Source of the DNA: JALQUL01 sp964556425
GTDB lineage: Bacteria; Pseudomonadota; Gammaproteobacteria; Burkholderiales; Burkholderiaceae_C
DNA: 12,356 nt
Assembly: GCA_964556425.1 (NCBI GenBank)
Contig: CAZKWC010000080.1
Span: forward strand, 1 to 12,356
Direction of reading: 5' to 3'
The notes under the pieces were generated by a model. The model saw nothing but the letters and a program-made list of their open reading frames with translations. It was not told where the DNA came from and searched no databases. The translations under genes and the position numbers were made by a program. Shown here piece by piece: positions 1 to 7,974 of this stretch; positions within the stretch are counted from its first letter, which is position 1; each line of letters begins with the position of its first letter.

Positions 1-151
1 TACCTACTCGTCTAAAGTTTTTGCAGTAGTTTATGAACTAGCTCCATTATTGTGATAAAAACCAAATTAAAATTTATGGGGTATTTTAGTTAAGAGTAAA
101 ATTGATTTTTCTTCCATTATTCATCAATTTCCACTGCAGATAAGGGCTTTT

Positions 152-1744
152 ATGCAAAGACGAGATTACCTTGCTTTTTTATCTGCGGTGGTTTCGCCAT
201 TTTCTACGGTTCATTCTTGGGCATCTGGTGTATCAAGTCCCTCTTCATTAAAAGTAAGCGACAAGCTGTTTGCTTTGGGTGTGGCTAGTGGCAGTCCTAC
301 TAGTTCTAGCGTGGTGCTCTGGACCCGTTTAACTGGTTTGCTAAGTTCTCAAAAGCAATCAGCTCCATTGGTGCCGGTAATCTGGGAAGTAGCCCAAGAT
401 GCGCAATTTAAAAAAATAGTGCAGCAAGGTAAAACCGTGGCTTCGGCCGAGTTCGATTATTGTGTGCATATTGAGCCTCAAAACTTAAAATCAAACACTT
501 GGTTTTTTTATCGTTTTATGGTGGGCAATGTACAAAGTGCAGTGGGTCGCACTAGAACCCTAGCATTAGTAACAGATGAGATTCAGTCACTTCGTTTAGC
601 TTATGCATCATGCCAAAATTACGACCAAGGTTTTTACAGTGCATGGCGCCACATGTTGCAAGAAAATCTAGATGCTGTTTTGTTTTTGGGTGATTATATT
701 TACGAGTATCCGTCTGTGGGTACATTAGGCCGGCATTATGTTTTAGGTTGGGCCTATGACTTAGTAAGTTACCGTGAACGATACACGCTTTATAAATCAG
801 ACCCTCATTTACAAGCCATTCATGCTCATGTGCCATGGATAATGTCTTGGGATGACCATGAAGTGCAAAATGATTATGCAGGCGAACAAGCAGGGTTTAG
901 TGGTCCATTTGGGATTGACTTTGCACAGCGAAAAATAGCCGCTCATCAGGCTTATTATGAAAATATGCCAATTTCATTACAGAGCTTAAAGTTGGGTTTA
1001 AAAGGCTTGGCTTCGGGTGCTGATTTACGAGTTTTTCAAAGTTATCAGTGGGGGCAATTGGCGCAGCTCCATGTGCTCGATTGTCGTCAATATAAAGACC
1101 CTCAGCCATGCAGTTTTTTTGAGCGTAAAAATGCCTCTATTGTGAAGCCCAATCAATGCTCAGATTGGTACGATGATAAAAGAACTATGCTGGGTCTTGC
1201 GCAAGAAAAATGGCTAGATGAACAATTAAAAATGGCCCACCAAAAACCTTGTGTTTGGAATGTATTGGGCCAATCAACCTTGTTTAGCCAACGCAATAAT
1301 GGCTCGGTAGAACAACCCCAATTTTTTTATGATGGCTGGGATGCCTATTCAGCAAACAGGCAAAGAATAATTGATCAAGTTGACCAGTATAAAGTGCCTA
1401 ATCCTGTTTTATTGGGTGGTGACGTACATGAAAATTGGATTGGTCATGTGAAAAAGAGTTTTAACGCTAATAAGGCCAGCAGCGCCAATGTGGCTGTTGA
1501 GTTTTGTGGCACAAGCATTAGCTCTAGGGCTAAAACAGTAGTGGAAAAAATATTACCCAATAATCCGCATTTTGTATATGCCAATTCAAAATATAGGGGT
1601 TATGGTGTGGCTCATTTTGAAGCTAAAACTTTAACTACTACGTTAAAAGTAGTGCAGGATGTAAAAGACCCTGAATCACGGAGCTTTACGCTGGCACAGT
1701 TTGTGGTGCCAGCGGGCACTAAAGAGATTATTAAAACAATTTAA
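152..1744 (+). CDS. phoD: PhoD-like alkaline phosphatase/phosphodiesterase, probably Tat-exported
   Basis: PhoD-family metallophosphatases hydrolyse phosphomonoesters and phosphodiesters outside the cytoplasm, using Fe3+ and Ca2+. The N-terminus carries a twin-arginine motif (RRDYL, residues 3-7) and a weakly hydrophobic stretch, with possible cleavage near A24, so Tat export is likely. The PhoD N-terminal domain is clear (FALGVASGSP 40-49, VLWTRL 55-60). The catalytic metallophosphatase domain follows: YASC with the metal-ligand Cys154, LGDYIYE 179-185 with D181, SWDDHEVQND 232-241, LGQSTLF 372-378 and GGDVHENW 422-429 with D424 and H426. The 530 residues fit a full-length member. AAGGG at 142-146, 5 nt before the ATG, is a plausible ribosome binding site. 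I see no convincing Pho box in the 151 nt upstream, so phosphate control is not shown. The gene converges with serB. The family is certain; substrate (phosphate esters versus phospholipid) is not. Confidence 0.93.
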   Translation: MQRRDYLAFLSAVVSPFSTVHSWASGVSSPSSLKVSDKLFALGVASGSPTSSSVVLWTRLTGLLSSQKQSAPLVPVIWEVAQDAQFKKIVQQGKTVASAEFDYCVHIEPQNLKSNTWFFYRFMVGNVQSAVGRTRTLALVTDEIQSLRLAYASCQNYDQGFYSAWRHMLQENLDAVLFLGDYIYEYPSVGTLGRHYVLGWAYDLVSYRERYTLYKSDPHLQAIHAHVPWIMSWDDHEVQNDYAGEQAGFSGPFGIDFAQRKIAAHQAYYENMPISLQSLKLGLKGLASGADLRVFQSYQWGQLAQLHVLDCRQYKDPQPCSFFERKNASIVKPNQCSDWYDDKRTMLGLAQEKWLDEQLKMAHQKPCVWNVLGQSTLFSQRNNGSVEQPQFFYDGWDAYSANRQRIIDQVDQYKVPNPVLLGGDVHENWIGHVKKSFNANKASSANVAVEFCGTSISSRAKTVVEKILPNNPHFVYANSKYRGYGVAHFEAKTLTTTLKVVQDVKDPESRSFTLAQFVVPAGTKEIIKTI

Positions 1745-1751
1745 GCAATAA

Positions 1752-1778
1752 AAACTCAATCAGCTGGTTGCCTAGTTT
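1752..1778. terminator. Possible weak hairpin between convergent phoD and serB
   Basis: The sequence can fold as AAACT-CAATC, loop AGCT, GGTTG, a 3-nt CCT bulge, then AGTTT, giving about 10 bp including one G-T pair. It sits in the 32-nt gap between two converging genes and reaches the serB stop codon. Neither side has a good T-run, so this is a weak call based mainly on position. Confidence 0.25.
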
Positions 1779-2520
1779 ATTGATGATGGTTTGATTGAAA
1801 TAATTCAAGTAAAGAATCCAAACCACCCTCATTAATGGCAACCATTGCTTGCTCTCTTACCTTGGGTTTGGCATGATAGGCCACTGACAAGCCAGCCACT
1901 GACATCATAGGTAAATCGTTAGCACCATCACCCACTGCAATGCACTCGCTTGGGTTGATTCCTAGCTCTGCACAACACTCTAAAACTGTTTTTTTCTTTT
2001 CTTCTCCGTCACAAATATCGCCCCAGGATTGGGCAGTAATATGGCCAGTTAAGACACCATCAACAATTTCTAATTGATTCGATTTTGCTTTTTGTATGCC
2101 TAAAGCGTTAATCACTCTATCACTAAAAAAAGTGAAGCCGCCACTTACTAAAAGAGTATGTAAACCGTTTTGTTTGCAAGCATCAATCAGCTCTTTTGCA
2201 CCAGGATTGAAATTTAATCGCTGTTCATATACTTCATGCAAATGTTGCTCTGTGACACCTTTTAATAAGGCAACACGCTGACGTAAACTTTCTTTGTAAT
2301 CGGTGATATGGCCTTGCATAGCCGCTTCGGTAATGGCTGCAACTTGCTCTTTTCGTCCGGCACAATCGGCTATTTCATCAATACATTCAATATTGATGAG
2401 AGTAGAGTCCATATCAAAGGCAATGAGTTTAAATTGCGACCACTGAAGCGGTAATTCGCTATTTAAATGATTGATTTGAATGCCCTTAGGGGGAGTAAAA
2501 GAAGAGGCGCTATCAGACAT
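1777..2520 (-). CDS. serB: Phosphoserine phosphatase
   Basis: SerB catalyses the last step of serine synthesis, O-phosphoserine to L-serine plus phosphate, in the cytoplasm. It is a HAD-superfamily enzyme and all family motifs are present: motif I FDMDSTLI (nucleophile D36, acid D38, T40) with the phosphoserine-specific IECIDEIA, including E45; motif II VSGGF with S126; a lysine-rich KKK at 175-177; and motif III GDGAND 197-202. At 247 residues it lacks the full N-terminal ACT-like domain of the 322-residue E. coli enzyme, having only about 32 residues before the catalytic core. The next in-frame Met is inside motif I, so the start must be at or very near this ATG. No Shine-Dalgarno sequence is visible; the upstream stretch is almost pure A/T. 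mfd lies 107 nt upstream on the same strand, with a terminator-like hairpin between them, so serB may need its own promoter or readthrough. Confidence 0.96.
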   Translation of the reverse strand: MSDSASSFTPPKGIQINHLNSELPLQWSQFKLIAFDMDSTLINIECIDEIADCAGRKEQVAAITEAAMQGHITDYKESLRQRVALLKGVTEQHLHEVYEQRLNFNPGAKELIDACKQNGLHTLLVSGGFTFFSDRVINALGIQKAKSNQLEIVDGVLTGHITAQSWGDICDGEEKKKTVLECCAELGINPSECIAVGDGANDLPMMSVAGLSVAYHAKPKVREQAMVAINEGGLDSLLELFQSNHHQ

Positions 2521-2547
2521 AAAAAATAAAATGAAAAATGATGTGGA

Positions 2548-2590
2548 TAAAAAAACCTACAAATGAAATAAAGCTAAGTAAGTTATAGGT
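2548..2590 (-). terminator. Putative intrinsic terminator after mfd
   Basis: Read on the minus strand, ACCTATAA (2590-2583) pairs with TTGTAGGT (2562-2555), 8 bp with one G-T pair and a loop of about 20 nt, followed directly by a run of T (2555-2548 as A on the plus strand). It lies 38 nt past the mfd stop. Its T-run ends only 27 nt before the serB start, which leaves little room for a separate serB promoter. The long loop makes it only moderately convincing. Confidence 0.5.
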
Positions 2591-2627
2591 ATTTTTTCAG
2601 GTAAGTTAAGTGTTTATAGTAGGCTTA

Positions 2628-5600
2628 TTACACCTTTAAAGAAGGAGTTGATTTTTGAATAGGCGCTCCTAGTTGCCTAATCACTTCACGAATCAGTTGT
2701 ACTCTTTTGCTCACATCTTCTTGAGTGCGTTCTATTTTTAATTTGTCATTACCTGCCAATTTAATGTGTTTGTTTTTTTGAATTAATTCAATAATACGCA
2801 TTGCATCAATCGGTGGGTTGGGCATAAATGTGATTTGGCTAATTGTAGGGCTTGAGTCTATTTTAATAATGCCATAGGGTTGGCAAATGACTCTGAGGCG
2901 GTGTTGTTCAATTAAGGTTTGTGTGGCAGCAGGTGGCTTGCCAAATCTATCCACAATTTCTTCTAATAATCGATCAATTTGATCAATGTTTTTAGCGGTA
3001 GCCAATTTTTTATAAAAAGATAAACGCAGAGCTACATCAGGGCAATAATCACTGGGTAATAAACCTGGCGCATGTAAATTAATTTCGGTGGTAACCGATA
3101 AAGGGGCCAATAAGTCGGGCTCACGACCCTCTTTTAAACATCGTACAGCTTCAGCCAACATTTCGTTATAAAGTTGAAAACCAATTTCGGTGAGGTTACC
3201 ACTTTGGTTCTCACCTAATACCTCACCAGCACCCCTAATTTCAAGATCATGCATGGCCAAATAAAAGCCCGATCCAAGCTCCTCCATTTGTGTAATAGCT
3301 TCTAGGCGTTGGTTGGCTCGTTTGGTTAAATCTTCTTGTTGAGGGGCTAATAAATAGGCATAAGCTTGATGATGCGAGCGACCCACACGTCCTCTTAACT
3401 GATGCAGTTGAGCCAAACCAAATTTATTGGCCTTGGCAATCACAATGGTATTGGCGGTGGGTACATCAATACCTGTTTCAATAATGGTGGAACAAACCAA
3501 AACATTAAAACGTTGAGCCACAAAATCTTTCATGACTCGCTCTAGGTCTCGTTCGGGCATTTGTCCGTGTGCTACGTCGATACGGGCTTCTGGCAATAAA
3601 GTTTGTAAGGCTTGACGGCGGTTTTCTATGGTATCTACTTCGTTGTGCAAGAAATAGACTTGACCACCACGTTTGAGCTCCCGTAATATGGCTTCTCGGA
3701 TGGTGCCATTGCTTTCTTCACGGACAAACGTTTTAATTGCGAGGCGACGTTGCGGGGCCGTGGCAATTACACTTAAATCTCGCAGTCCTTCTAGCGCCAT
3801 ACCCAAGGTACGAGGAATTGGCGTGGCAGTTAAGGTTAATACATCGACCTCGGCACGAAGTGCTTTCATGGCCTCTTTGTGACGCACCCCAAAGCGGTGT
3901 TCTTCGTCAATAATTAATAAACCAAGGCGATCAAATTTAACATCTTTACCAATGAGTTTATGCGTACCTACGACAATATCTAGCGTACCATCTGCCATGC
4001 CTTTAAGAGCGGCATTGATTTCTTTGGTGGTTCTAAATCGACTCATCTCGGCAATTTTTACCGGCCATTTAGAGAACCTGTCTACCAAAGTTTGATAATG
4101 TTGTTCGGCTAATAAAGTGGTGGGGGCTAGTAGTGCAACTTGTTTACCACTCATAGCTGCAATAAAGGCCGCCCTCAACGCTACTTCTGTTTTACCAAAG
4201 CCTACATCACCACACACCAAGCGGTCCATTGGTCTTGGTGAAATCATGTCTTGAATGACGGCATGAATAGCAGCACTTTGATCAGCGGTTTCTTCAAAGC
4301 CAAAATCTTTGGCAAAAATTTCATAATCTTGGGGCGAATATCTAAAGGCGTGACCTTCGCGTAAAGCCCTTCTAGCATAAATATTGAGTAATTCTGCGGC
4401 TGCATCACGTACTTGTTCAGCTGCTTTGCGTTTAGCTTTTTCCCATTGACCGCTGCCTAATTTATGCCAAGGTGCTTCTTCTGCACTTACCCCAGTGTAT
4501 CGGCTAATTTGATGCAGCTGTGAAACGGGTACATAGAGGGTGGCGTTGTCTGCATATTCAAGATGTAAAAACTCTTGTTCCTGAACACTTCCATCGGGAT
4601 TTTTAACACCTAAATCAAGGCTTATGAGACCTTTGTATCGGCCAATGCCATGGGCGGAATGGACTACTGGGTCACCAATAGAGAGTTCTGATAAATCTTT
4701 AATTAAAGCTTCTACATCACTGGCTTGTTCTTGTTTGCGGCGCTTGCGCACTGCAGGCGCGCTGGCAAAAATTTCGGTTTCAGTGACAAAATCAATTTTT
4801 TGGCTTAACCAAGAAAATCCAGTAGCCAAATTAGCGGTGGCAATACCTAGTTTTTCAGTGCTATTTTTAAAATCAGCTAGGCCAGCAAAAGAAGTGGGTT
4901 GAATATGATGAGTGCGTAAAAAATCAAGCAAACTTTCTTGTCGGCCATCACTTTCCACTAAGATTAAAACCTGATGAGCGCTATGTTCAAGATAGGTTTT
5001 TAATTTTTGTAAGGGTTCATCATTGCCCCGAATGGCAGATAAAGACGGTAGGCTTTGCACGTCATAAAAGTCATTTTTATGAGCATTCGCAAGGCTTGGT
5101 TCAGTAGCCTTGGAATCGGCTGGCGCTTCAAGCAAAGTGGTTGTGGTTTTTTCGGATTGCAGGGCAATTTGAGCATATTGCCTTGCGTTAGTGAAAAAAT
5201 TCTCTGTGCTTAAAAATAATTCTTCGGGTGGTAGGACGGGGCGTTCTGGGTCGCCTACCATCATTTTAAAACGGTCTTTGGTGTCTTGCCAAAAACGCTC
5301 AAATGCACCGTTTAAATCGCCATGAGTGGCCAAAATGGCTTGCTGACCTATATAGTCAAAAATAGTGGCTGTTTCATCAAAAAACAAGGGTAAATAATAT
5401 TCAATACCCCCTGTGGTAACTCCATTGCCAATATCTTTATAAATGCGACTCTTGGTGGGGTCACCATCGAGTCGTTCACGCCAACGGCTTCTAAATTGTT
5501 GTTGTGCCTCTGGGGTCATGGGAAACTCACGACCTGGTAATAATCTTATTTCAGGCACCGGATACAAACTGCGTTGAGAGTCTGGATCAAAAGTGCGAAT

Positions 5601-6182
5601 TGAGTCAATTTCTTTGTCGAATAAATCTACTCTAAAGGGCATTACCGCCCCCATTGGAAATAGGTCTATAAGGCCGCCACGCACTGCGTACTCACCAGGA
5701 CTTACTACCTGGCTCACATGACTATAACCCGCAATAGTGAGTTGATTTTTTAAACTAGCCTCGTCAAGGGTTTGTCCGGTTTTAAATTGAAATGTATATT
5801 TGGCTAAAAAACTAGGCGGCGCCAAACGATAAAGGGCAGTGCTTGCAGGAATTAACACCACATCTAGCCCGTCTGAGGCTTTATTTTGAGAAATACGCCA
5901 TAAAGTAGCAAGTCGCTCGCTAATTAAGTCTTGATGAGGCGAAAAACTATCATAGGGTAGGGTTTCCCAGTCGGGGAATAAAGCACACCGAATAGTTTTA
6001 GCAAAGAACGGAATTTCTTCAAGAAGTCTTTGTGCGTCAAGTGCATCAGCGGTTAAAACAGCTAATATTTTGCCCTCTTTTTTTGCCCTTAGGGCCAATT
6101 GACTCAAGACTAGGGCATCTGAAGAGCCCACCAGTCGTGGCAGGTTAAACCTTTTGCCGACATTAAGTTGAGGTAAATCCAT
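2628..6182 (-). CDS. mfd: Transcription-repair coupling factor Mfd
   Basis: Mfd is a cytoplasmic ATP-driven DNA translocase that removes RNA polymerase stalled at lesions and recruits UvrA for nucleotide excision repair. The 1184 residues match a full-length protein. Domains in order: UvrB-like N-terminal region (about 1-340, with LFPDWETLPYDSFSPH at 68-83 and PGEYAVRGGLIDLFP at 162-176); a degenerate middle domain (about 375-470); the RNA-polymerase-interacting domain (from about 501, GDPVVHSAHGIGRYKG); the RecG-like helicase with Walker A GDVGFGKT 658-665, DEEH box 759-762, TATPIPRTL 785-793 and motif VI QLRGRVGRS 928-936; and the C-terminal TRCF domain (about 1020-1120). The ATG has no visible Shine-Dalgarno and no in-frame start codon lies just upstream. 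It is transcribed divergently from ispD and co-directionally with serB. No frameshift or missing motif is seen. Confidence 0.98.
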   Translation of the reverse strand: MDLPQLNVGKRFNLPRLVGSSDALVLSQLALRAKKEGKILAVLTADALDAQRLLEEIPFFAKTIRCALFPDWETLPYDSFSPHQDLISERLATLWRISQNKASDGLDVVLIPASTALYRLAPPSFLAKYTFQFKTGQTLDEASLKNQLTIAGYSHVSQVVSPGEYAVRGGLIDLFPMGAVMPFRVDLFDKEIDSIRTFDPDSQRSLYPVPEIRLLPGREFPMTPEAQQQFRSRWRERLDGDPTKSRIYKDIGNGVTTGGIEYYLPLFFDETATIFDYIGQQAILATHGDLNGAFERFWQDTKDRFKMMVGDPERPVLPPEELFLSTENFFTNARQYAQIALQSEKTTTTLLEAPADSKATEPSLANAHKNDFYDVQSLPSLSAIRGNDEPLQKLKTYLEHSAHQVLILVESDGRQESLLDFLRTHHIQPTSFAGLADFKNSTEKLGIATANLATGFSWLSQKIDFVTETEIFASAPAVRKRRKQEQASDVEALIKDLSELSIGDPVVHSAHGIGRYKGLISLDLGVKNPDGSVQEQEFLHLEYADNATLYVPVSQLHQISRYTGVSAEEAPWHKLGSGQWEKAKRKAAEQVRDAAAELLNIYARRALREGHAFRYSPQDYEIFAKDFGFEETADQSAAIHAVIQDMISPRPMDRLVCGDVGFGKTEVALRAAFIAAMSGKQVALLAPTTLLAEQHYQTLVDRFSKWPVKIAEMSRFRTTKEINAALKGMADGTLDIVVGTHKLIGKDVKFDRLGLLIIDEEHRFGVRHKEAMKALRAEVDVLTLTATPIPRTLGMALEGLRDLSVIATAPQRRLAIKTFVREESNGTIREAILRELKRGGQVYFLHNEVDTIENRRQALQTLLPEARIDVAHGQMPERDLERVMKDFVAQRFNVLVCSTIIETGIDVPTANTIVIAKANKFGLAQLHQLRGRVGRSHHQAYAYLLAPQQEDLTKRANQRLEAITQMEELGSGFYLAMHDLEIRGAGEVLGENQSGNLTEIGFQLYNEMLAEAVRCLKEGREPDLLAPLSVTTEINLHAPGLLPSDYCPDVALRLSFYKKLATAKNIDQIDRLLEEIVDRFGKPPAATQTLIEQHRLRVICQPYGIIKIDSSPTISQITFMPNPPIDAMRIIELIQKNKHIKLAGNDKLKIERTQEDVSKRVQLIREVIRQLGAPIQKSTPSLKV

Positions 6183-6276
6183 GAGTTGAGTCGTTGCAGT
6201 TTTACATTGAAGAACTAAGTAGGCTTGGCACGAAGTTAAATACTATTATTGCTTGGCGATAGCGGGGCTACTTTTT

Positions 6277-6289
6277 AGATAACTTATCT
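6277..6289. repeat. 13-bp inverted repeat in the mfd-ispD spacer
   Basis: AGATAA-C-TTATCT is a perfect palindrome around one central C. It lies about 95 nt upstream of the mfd start and 185 nt upstream of ispD. Its symmetry fits a dimeric DNA-binding protein site, but no regulator can be named. It shares the GATAA/TTATC core with the inverted repeat at 6376-6392. Confidence 0.4.
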
Positions 6290-6375
6290 CATAATTGATG
6301 ATATGAAATTGCAAATCTTTGAAGTAATCAAGTGCCTAGCATGACAGAAAATTAAGATTCACGCAGAGCTTGTGT

Positions 6376-6392
6376 AATTATCCTAGATAATT
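6376..6392. repeat. 17-bp inverted repeat upstream of ispD
   Basis: AATTATC-CTA-GATAATT is a perfect 7-bp inverted repeat with a 3-nt spacer. It lies about 80 nt before the ispD start and upstream of a TATAAA (6432-6437) that could be an ispD -10 box, though that box has no good -35 partner. The element could be an operator or a small hairpin. Function is unknown. Confidence 0.4.
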
Positions 6393-6473
6393 GGGGCAAT
6401 CTAACAAATGCTATGACTTAGTTATTGAGGCTATAAACAATTTTTGTAGCTTCCACTAGTCAACTACTAACTT

Positions 6474-7220
6474 ATGATGATGAATTCCACTGCAATTTTA
6501 AAAAAACCAAAAATTTGGGCACTGATTCCATGTGCAGGATCGGGCAGTCGGGCCGCTACCGTAGTTCCTAAACAATACCATATGTTGTTAGGGCAAAAAG
6601 TGGTAGAGCACACCTTACAAGTTTTTGCACAATTAAACTCACTTGATGGCCTATTACTAGTTACTTCGCCAGGCGATGAATATCAAATACCCGATCATTT
6701 TCCTAGTCAGTTTAAAGTGATTCAAAAGGGTGGCTTAACTCGTGCAGAAACGGTATTAAATGGATTACATTTTTTGCAAGAACAAGGGCTCGAGCAGCAC
6801 GATTGGATTTTAGTGCATGATGCAGCTAGGTGCTTAATTACTTTAGAACAAATTCAACATTTAATTCAATCTTGTTATGAAGATAAAGTGGGCGGTTTAT
6901 TGGCAACCCCAGTGGTGGATACCATGAAGCAAGCTCAAATAGATAACGAAAAAAATCCTCAGCCTAGAGTTGAACAAACATTAAGTAGGACCCATAAATG
7001 GTTGGCTCAAACACCACAAATGTTTCCTTTGGCTTTGTTGCAAGAGGCTCTCATAAAAGCAGGGTCATTGGTAACCGACGAGGCCAGTGCTATAGAGTTT
7101 TTAGGATTGGCGCCAATGCTCATAGAAAGTAGCTCACACAATTTTAAGTTGACCTATCCACAAGATTTTGCTTTAGCTGAGGCTTTATTGTCTTGGCGGC
7201 AAGCATCACTCATTCAATAA
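6474..7220 (+). CDS. ispD: 2-C-methyl-D-erythritol 4-phosphate cytidylyltransferase
   Basis: IspD joins CTP and 2-C-methyl-D-erythritol 4-phosphate to give CDP-ME, step three of the MEP isoprenoid pathway. The nucleotide-binding loop is PCAGSGSRA (19-27, with R26), followed by PKQY 32-35 with K33. Other family motifs are VHDAARC 114-120 with D116, TPQ 180-182, TDEASAIE 201-208 and the C-terminal NFKLTYPQDFALAE (223-236) with K225. Length (248) is slightly above the usual 225-240 because of a short N-terminal extension. The reading frame begins with three ATG codons in a row (6474, 6477, 6480), none preceded by a Shine-Dalgarno sequence, so the exact start is undecided within 6 nt. ispF follows on the same strand, but 202 nt away rather than abutting as is common in proteobacteria. 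Confidence 0.96.
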   Translation: MMMNSTAILKKPKIWALIPCAGSGSRAATVVPKQYHMLLGQKVVEHTLQVFAQLNSLDGLLLVTSPGDEYQIPDHFPSQFKVIQKGGLTRAETVLNGLHFLQEQGLEQHDWILVHDAARCLITLEQIQHLIQSCYEDKVGGLLATPVVDTMKQAQIDNEKNPQPRVEQTLSRTHKWLAQTPQMFPLALLQEALIKAGSLVTDEASAIEFLGLAPMLIESSSHNFKLTYPQDFALAEALLSWRQASLIQ

Positions 7221-7347
7221 TTGGTATTAGCTAGTCAAGCTTGAGTGAAGTTGTGCTGAGTTCCAGAGTTGCTGTCACTTATGAGAAGATTATTTTTTGA
7301 TGAATTGAATAGCGTCCAACTAGGGCTTATTTGGTTTTGATAGTGGG

Positions 7348-7376
7348 CTTAAAATAATTCGTTTTGTGCCTACAAT
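7348..7376 (+). promoter_or_regulatory. Possible ispF promoter
   Basis: TACAAT at 7371-7376 matches five of six -10 consensus bases. CTTAAA at 7348-7353, 17 nt upstream, matches only three of six -35 bases. The pair lies about 46 nt before ispF in the 202-nt ispD-ispF spacer. An internal promoter would explain the wide spacer, but the -35 box is poor. Confidence 0.3.
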
Positions 7377-7422
7377 AGAAAATAGTTGAAGGCGAAAAAG
7401 TTAATTTTTAGAAAGTATTTAA

Positions 7423-7902
7423 ATGAAAAAAATCAGAGTGGGCGAAGGTTGGGATGTGCATGCTTTGGTAGAGGGTAGACCACTGATTATGGGTGGAATT
7501 GAGGTTCCTTATCACCTAGGTTTATTAGGTCATTCAGATGCCGATGTATTAGCGCATGCCATTATTGATTGTTTGCTGGGGGCCGCCGCTTTGGGTGATA
7601 TTGGTCGGCATTATTCCGATACTGACCCGCAGTTTAAGGGTGCTAACTCTATGGTTTTGCTGGCCGACACAGTAAAAAAAATAACCGACTTGGGTTGGCA
7701 GATTGGTAATATTGATTGCACCATTGTTTGTCAAGCGCCAAAATTAGCCCCCTTTATTCCATTGATGCAAGCTCAATTAGCTAAGGTGATGGGTCTAGAG
7801 CTTGGCGATATTAATATCAAAGCTAAAACTGCCGAAAAAATGGGACCAGTAGGTGAAGGCAAAGCAATTGAGGCTAATTCAATTTGTTTATTGTGTAAAT
7901 GA
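7423..7902 (+). CDS. ispF: 2-C-methyl-D-erythritol 2,4-cyclodiphosphate synthase
   Basis: IspF converts CDP-ME 2-phosphate to the cyclic diphosphate MEcPP with release of CMP, step five of the MEP pathway. The family works as a homotrimer with Zn2+. The family signature is intact: GEGWDVHAL with metal ligands D11 and H13, GHSDADVLAHAIIDCLLGAAALGDIG (36-61) with the third ligand H45, SDTDPQFKG 65-73, and the CMP-binding KAKTAEKMGPVGEG (133-146) near the C-terminus. The 159 residues are the usual length. GAAAG about 8 nt before the ATG is a weak ribosome binding site. It pairs functionally with ispD upstream and ends just before a strong terminator. Confidence 0.98.
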   Translation: MKKIRVGEGWDVHALVEGRPLIMGGIEVPYHLGLLGHSDADVLAHAIIDCLLGAAALGDIGRHYSDTDPQFKGANSMVLLADTVKKITDLGWQIGNIDCTIVCQAPKLAPFIPLMQAQLAKVMGLELGDINIKAKTAEKMGPVGEGKAIEANSICLLCK

Positions 7903-7927
7903 GTTAAGCTTTTTTTAGCCTCTACGC

Positions 7928-7962
7928 AAAAGGCTTATTTATTTGTATAAATAAGCCTTTTT
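7928..7962. terminator. Bidirectional intrinsic terminator between ispF and the kinase gene
   Basis: A perfect 15-bp stem (AAAAGGCTTATTTAT 7928-7942, loop TTGT, ATAAATAAGCCTTTT 7947-7961) is flanked by A on the left and T on the right, so each strand gives a hairpin with a T-tract. It lies 26 nt after the ispF stop and 13 nt beyond the end of the converging kinase gene, and can serve both. Confidence 0.92.
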
Positions 7963-7974
7963 CATTGTGGTTGA

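Noticed and set aside
1..151. Possible Pho box or promoter upstream of the phosphatase
   Set aside because: No pair of CTGTCAT-like repeats is present and the candidate -35/-10 pairs match consensus poorly.
552..1109. Minus-strand frames inside the phosphatase gene
   Set aside because: They lie opposite the conserved metal-binding motifs of the PhoD-like enzyme and show no features of their own.
4624..4902. 92-codon open frame on the plus strand inside mfd
   Set aside because: It is antisense to a strongly conserved mfd region, has no ribosome binding site and no recognisable domain; it is a shadow of the real gene.
7235..7244. 10-bp palindrome TCAAGCTTGA after ispD
   Set aside because: Too short to form a hairpin, no T-run, and palindromes of this size are expected by chance.
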